In this document: positions 61,901 to 64,000 of the stretch, one piece after another | Numbering within the stretch: the first letter of the stretch is position 1 | Layout: each line of letters opens with the position of its first letter | Made by a program: the position numbers and the translations under genes | The notes under the pieces: model-generated | The model's database searches: none | What the model saw: only the letters and a program-made list of their open reading frames with translations | What the model was told of the DNA's origin: nothing | NCBI RefSeq assembly: GCF_004366635.1 | Contig: NZ_SORN01000002.1 | Span: 434,001-498,000 of the forward strand | Length of the DNA: 64,000 nt | Direction of reading: 5' to 3' | Source: Roseinatronobacter bogoriensis DSM 18756 | Lineage (GTDB): Bacteria; Pseudomonadota; Alphaproteobacteria; Rhodobacterales; Rhodobacteraceae

Positions 61901-61999
61901 GAGGAAATCTCCTTCGCGGGGGAAGGCGACAAACGCATCACCGCCCGGATCATTGATCCGGTGCTGTATGACAAGGAAGGCGAGAAGCAGAATGTCTGA
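58982..61999 (+). CDS. soxA: Sarcosine oxidase alpha subunit
   Basis: A 1005-residue subunit. The N-terminal domain (about 1-100) is a ferredoxin-like fold with no cluster Cys. The NAD(H)-binding domain begins CDVLVIGGGIAGLQAALSAA (171-190). The C-terminal 400 residues are a GcvT-like folate-binding domain (SFSGELSFEIAVP) that takes up the methylene unit. Start at ATG 58982 in an ATGA overlap with soxD; the stop overlaps soxG by 8 bases. Confidence 0.96.
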   Translation: MSHRLATGGRLIDRAQEQKFTFNGKTMRGFKGDTLAASLLANGQVLLGRSFKYHRPRGVVASGAEEPNALVGLGRGDSYEPNQRTTTTELFDGLVAESQNHWPNLNFDLLALNNLVPQFLTAGFYYKTFIQPRAFWKHVYEPIIRRSAGLGKAPATTAKDPDRYEQIYAFCDVLVIGGGIAGLQAALSAAQAGAKVMLWEQTAYWGGRAPVDMVEIDGEPADVWIRRTVETLENMPNVQTRLRCMGAGVHDHGYVLGYERVADHIPTSDAPRHRLWRMRAGQIVTATGAIERPLSFAGNDVPGVMLASAMRDYVVNFAVAPGKEVVVVTNNDDAYRTAITLRKAGVGVAAVVDARQDPQGALPMHARELGIRILTGKGIRKVKGGKRVTGVEICRIDSKGTAYTDKLDCDAVAMSGGWSPVVHLWSHCGGKLIWDEDGSFFRPDPDRPPLGANGSGFVQTCGSAAGQMGAVLADAHASAIKAAEALGTTVAAAAAPATDTMPDAAPMEPVWMMPRNAEYDLRMKMWLDFQNDVKVADVQLAAREGYQSVEHTKRYTTLGMATDQGKLSNINGLAILSDALGQPIPATGTTTFRPPYTPISLAAIAGEARGTVFQPLRRTPLHDWHTENGADWEPVGQWRRPYTYRQAGESRHDAVNREVKNTRQNIGLLDASTLGKILVSGPDAGRFLDMLYTNMMSTLKPGKCRYGLMCNENGFLMDDGVVARIDEQSFLVHTTSGGADHIHAWMEDWLQCEWWDWKVHTVNLTEQFAQIAVVGPKARTLLERLGGMDVSREALPFMEWRDGKLGAFDVRVFRISFSGELSFEIAVPASQGRAFWDKLMEEGKDLGIMPYGTEALHILRAEKGFIMIGDETDGTVIPQDLGLNWAISKKKEDFLGKRGMEREAMIDPMRWKLVGLETLDGSVLPHGALAVRAGKNTNGQAITEGRVTSTYYSATLGRGIAMGLVERGPERMGEEISFAGEGDKRITARIIDPVLYDKEGEKQNV

Positions 62000-62576
62000 T
62001 CTGGCACAAAGCGCGCTGCCCGGCGCAGAGTTCGAAGGTTTCGTCACCATCCGTGAAGCAGGCTTGCAGGGTATGGTTACCCTGCGCGCTGACCTTGCTG
62101 CCAAGCCCGTCATCAAGGCGATCAAAGATGCCACTGGATGCGCCATACCCAAACAGCGCCGCGTCACCTTGGGCGAGGCCGCAAGCGTCGCATGGATGAG
62201 CCCGGATGAGGTGATGATATTCTGCGCGCATGACAAGGCGGCCAGCATTGCCAGCGCGCTTGCCACAGCGCTAAAGGGCAGCTTTGCGACGGTCGCTGTC
62301 GTATCCGATGCGCGTGCCGTGTTTTCAGTGCAGGGCGCGGCATGGCGCGACGCGCTGGCGAAAATCTGCCCGGTGGATTTCAGCACCCTGAGCGAAGGGG
62401 ACATCCGCCGCACCCGTGCGGCACAGGTCGCCGCTGCAATCTGGGTTTCGGGTAAGGAGGAGGCAACACTGGTCTGTTTCCAGTCTGTTGCGGGCTATAT
62501 GTTCGATCTGCTTTCGACTGTTAGCGCAAAGGGATCAGAGCCTGATCTGTATCGCTTACCCACAGAAACTTCGTAG
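61992..62576 (+). CDS. soxG: Sarcosine oxidase gamma subunit
   Basis: A 194-residue subunit with a GcvT-like helper fold. The SRLPTETS-like C-terminus and VTIREAGLQGMVTLRADL at the start fit the family. ATG 61992 lies within the soxA 3' end; frames reaching 61848 are shadows. It completes the set. Confidence 0.92.
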   Translation: MSDLAQSALPGAEFEGFVTIREAGLQGMVTLRADLAAKPVIKAIKDATGCAIPKQRRVTLGEAASVAWMSPDEVMIFCAHDKAASIASALATALKGSFATVAVVSDARAVFSVQGAAWRDALAKICPVDFSTLSEGDIRRTRAAQVAAAIWVSGKEEATLVCFQSVAGYMFDLLSTVSAKGSEPDLYRLPTETS

Positions 62577-62658
62577 TTATTTTTCGCTGCCCCTTGACCT
62601 GCGGCGGCTCAAGCCCCTTATTCAGGGCAGCGAGATGAAAATAACATACGAGGATAAT

Positions 62659-63258
62659 ATGGCTTTTACCCTTCCTGATCTTCCCTACGCGCATGATGCA
62701 CTTGCCGATCTGGGCATGAGCGCAGAGACGCTGGAGTTTCACCACGACATTCACCACAAGGCCTATGTCGATAACGGGAACAAGCTGATCGCAGGCACCG
62801 AGTGGGAAGGCAAATCTGTCGAGGATATCATCACCGGCACCTATCAGGCAGGCGCAGTGGCGCAGTCTGGCATCTTCAACAATGCCAGCCAGCACTGGAA
62901 CCACGTGCAGTTCTGGGAGATGATGGGTCCGGGCACTGGCGGTATGCCGGGTGAGCTGGAAAAGGCACTGACAGAAAGCTTCGGCTCGGTTGACAAGTTC
63001 AAGGAAGAATTTGCCGCAGCGGGTGCAGGTCAGTTCGGGTCAGGCTGGTGCTGGTTGGTCAAGGACAAGGATGGGTCGCTGAAGGTCACCAAGACTGAAA
63101 ACGGCGTCAACCCGCTGTGCTTCGGGCAGACAGCGCTTTTGGGCTGCGATGTGTGGGAGCACAGCTATTACATCGACTTCCGCAACAAGCGTCCGGCTTA
63201 CCTGAGCAACTTCCTTGAGAAGCTGGTAAACTGGGAAAACGTTGCTTCACGCATGTGA
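62659..63258 (+). CDS. sodB: Superoxide dismutase, iron type
   Basis: A 199-residue Fe/Mn superoxide dismutase. Metal ligands appear in HHDIHHKAYVDN, NNASQHWNHVQFW (with the Gln that marks iron enzymes) and DVWEHSYYIDF. The start is ATG 62659 with gagga upstream; a longer frame from 62416 overlaps soxG and is not used. The gap of 82 bases after soxG could hold its own promoter. A strong terminator follows. Confidence 0.95.
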   Translation: MAFTLPDLPYAHDALADLGMSAETLEFHHDIHHKAYVDNGNKLIAGTEWEGKSVEDIITGTYQAGAVAQSGIFNNASQHWNHVQFWEMMGPGTGGMPGELEKALTESFGSVDKFKEEFAAAGAGQFGSGWCWLVKDKDGSLKVTKTENGVNPLCFGQTALLGCDVWEHSYYIDFRNKRPAYLSNFLEKLVNWENVASRM

Positions 63259-63276
63259 TTGCGATTGATGGAATGC

Positions 63277-63306
63277 AAAACGGGGGCGCTTGAGCGCCCC
63301 CGTTTT
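63277..63306. terminator. Bidirectional terminator after sodB
   Basis: A near-perfect 30-bp palindrome (63277-63290 with 63293-63306) with A and T tracts at the ends, between sodB and the converging UgpC-type gene. Confidence 0.95.
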
Positions 63307-63358
63307 CATTTTATTCCAGACCAGTCGCGACAGCGCCAAGCCAACGGCGCAGCCAGTG

Positions 63359-64000
63359 TCACGCCATGCGCTTGCCAGATGCCCGGTCAAAGGGGTGCAG
63401 TTTCCCGCGCGGCAGGCTGAAAGTCAGCTTGGCCCCCTCTGCCACATCCGGGACATGCGGCAGGCGTGCGACGATCATGTCGTCATGCCCGTCAAACCGC
63501 AAATGCAGATGGCTTTCGGCACCGGCAGGTTCCAGCAACATTAGCGTCCCCGTCAGGCTGATTTCTCCATCCTTCGGCGCGGCAAGCGACAGATCTTCAG
63601 GGCGAATGCCGATCAGATCGGCTTGCGTGGGCACATGCGACAGCGCCTCGGCGGAAACAAGGCCGCGCAGATACTCGGACGATAGCATGTTCATGGCCGG
63701 TGACCCGATGAACCCGGCGACAAAGGTCGTCGCGGGACGGGAATACAATTCCATAGGCGTGCCAACCTGTTCAATCTGCCCCCCGTTCAACACGACAAGG
63801 CGGTCAGCCATTGTCAGCGCTTCCAACTGGTCATGGGTGACATAAAGCGAGGTCGTGCCAAGGCGCTTTTGCAACTGGCGGATCTCGACCCGCATCTGCA
63901 CGCGCAGTTTCGCATCAAGATTGGACAGCGGTTCGTCAAACAGAAAGGCCGCGGGTTCGCGCACCAGCGCACGCCCCATTGCGACCCTCTGGCGCTGCCC
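63359..64000 (-). CDS. Sugar/glycerol-3-phosphate ABC importer ATPase (UgpC/MalK type), partial
   Basis: The 5' part lies beyond the window edge; about 214 C-terminal residues are visible. They begin at the ABC signature (GQRQRVAMGRALVREP), then Walker B (AFLFDEPLSNLDAKLR), the H-loop (LYVTHDQLEALTMADR) and a TOBE-type domain (about the last 110 residues). UgpC-like ATPases energise uptake of sugars, polyols or glycerol phosphate. The Walker A is outside the window, so substrate and full length cannot be told. Confidence 0.93.
   Translation of the reverse strand, partial: GQRQRVAMGRALVREPAAFLFDEPLSNLDAKLRVQMRVEIRQLQKRLGTTSLYVTHDQLEALTMADRLVVLNGGQIEQVGTPMELYSRPATTFVAGFIGSPAMNMLSSEYLRGLVSAEALSHVPTQADLIGIRPEDLSLAAPKDGEISLTGTLMLLEPAGAESHLHLRFDGHDDMIVARLPHVPDVAEGAKLTFSLPRGKLHPFDRASGKRMA

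Noticed and set aside
60680..62413. 577-residue frame antisense to soxA/soxG
   Set aside because: Both sense genes are well supported and overlap each other in the usual operon manner; the antisense frame has no recognisable features.

Overview
The window reads as a chromosomal segment of an alphaproteobacterium of the order Rhodobacterales (family Rhodobacteraceae or close to it). The reasons are the GC-rich 'gcgc' coding style, the tol-pal-cpoB-tilS-ftsH order, the Rhodobacter-type PmtA methyltransferase, the hemD/mitofilin-like/hemY cluster beside tsaD-gpsA, CcmI, DUF1289, the heterotetrameric sarcosine oxidase set, the zur-znuCB/znuA locus, and GC-palindrome intergenic elements of a kind I recall from this group. 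I cannot name a genus from sequence alone. Most of the window is core chromosome. I see no prophage, insertion sequence, CRISPR array, rRNA operon or replication origin. One tRNA gene (Thr, anticodon CGT) is present.

Layout. 1-5.2 kb: end of tolB, then pal, cpoB, tilS and ftsH (envelope integrity, tRNA modification, membrane proteolysis). 5.2-6.4 kb: an AT-richer island with a 21-bp tandem repeat and a charge-segregated protein built on 11-residue repeats. 6.4-16.1 kb: mfd, a small membrane protein, two GAPDH paralogues flanking a periplasmic rhodanese, a DUF1127-like peptide, coaD, a CBS protein and dgt. 16.2-20.5 kb: an A-type Fe-S carrier, pmtA, an ABC exporter and a DadA-like oxidase. 20.5-23.7 kb: the zinc uptake locus (znuB, znuC, zur divergent from znuA) with a Zur-type operator and an expanded histidine minisatellite. 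23.7-26.8 kb: an ispH-led run (DUF3429, GST, rnhA, TRIC-like protein). 26.8-34.4 kb: glsB-like, rlmN, ialB-like, asparaginase, a small protein, rpsI/rplM, an ICMT-like methyltransferase, an SseB-like protein and an EamA exporter. 34.6-37.6 kb: a probable sulfur-handling cassette (periplasmic tandem rhodanese, YeeE/YedE channel, a 57-residue peptide with a C-terminal cysteine, a methionine-rich lipoprotein).

37.6-41.4 kb: zwf-pgl-pgi, feeding glucose-6-phosphate into the Entner-Doudoroff and pentose phosphate routes. 41.5-47.7 kb: an HNH protein, tRNA-Thr, hemY, the mitofilin-like gene and hemD, divergent from tsaD-gpsA-yciI-like-EVE. 49.5-54.6 kb: a complete dipeptide/oligopeptide-type ABC importer. 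54.8-56.9 kb: DUF1289, ruvX and ccmI. 57.1-62.6 kb: sarcosine oxidase soxB, a 61-residue membrane peptide, soxD, soxA and soxG, followed by an iron-type sodB. The window ends inside a UgpC/MalK-type ATPase.

The points I consider most worth following are the 11-mer repeat protein with its 21-bp repeats, the sulfur cassette with the carrier-like micropeptide, the hairpin that encloses the ispH ribosome-binding site, the A36/D36 cofactor difference between the two GAPDHs, and the extra membrane peptide inside the sarcosine oxidase operon. All functions are inferred by reading motifs; no database search was run.
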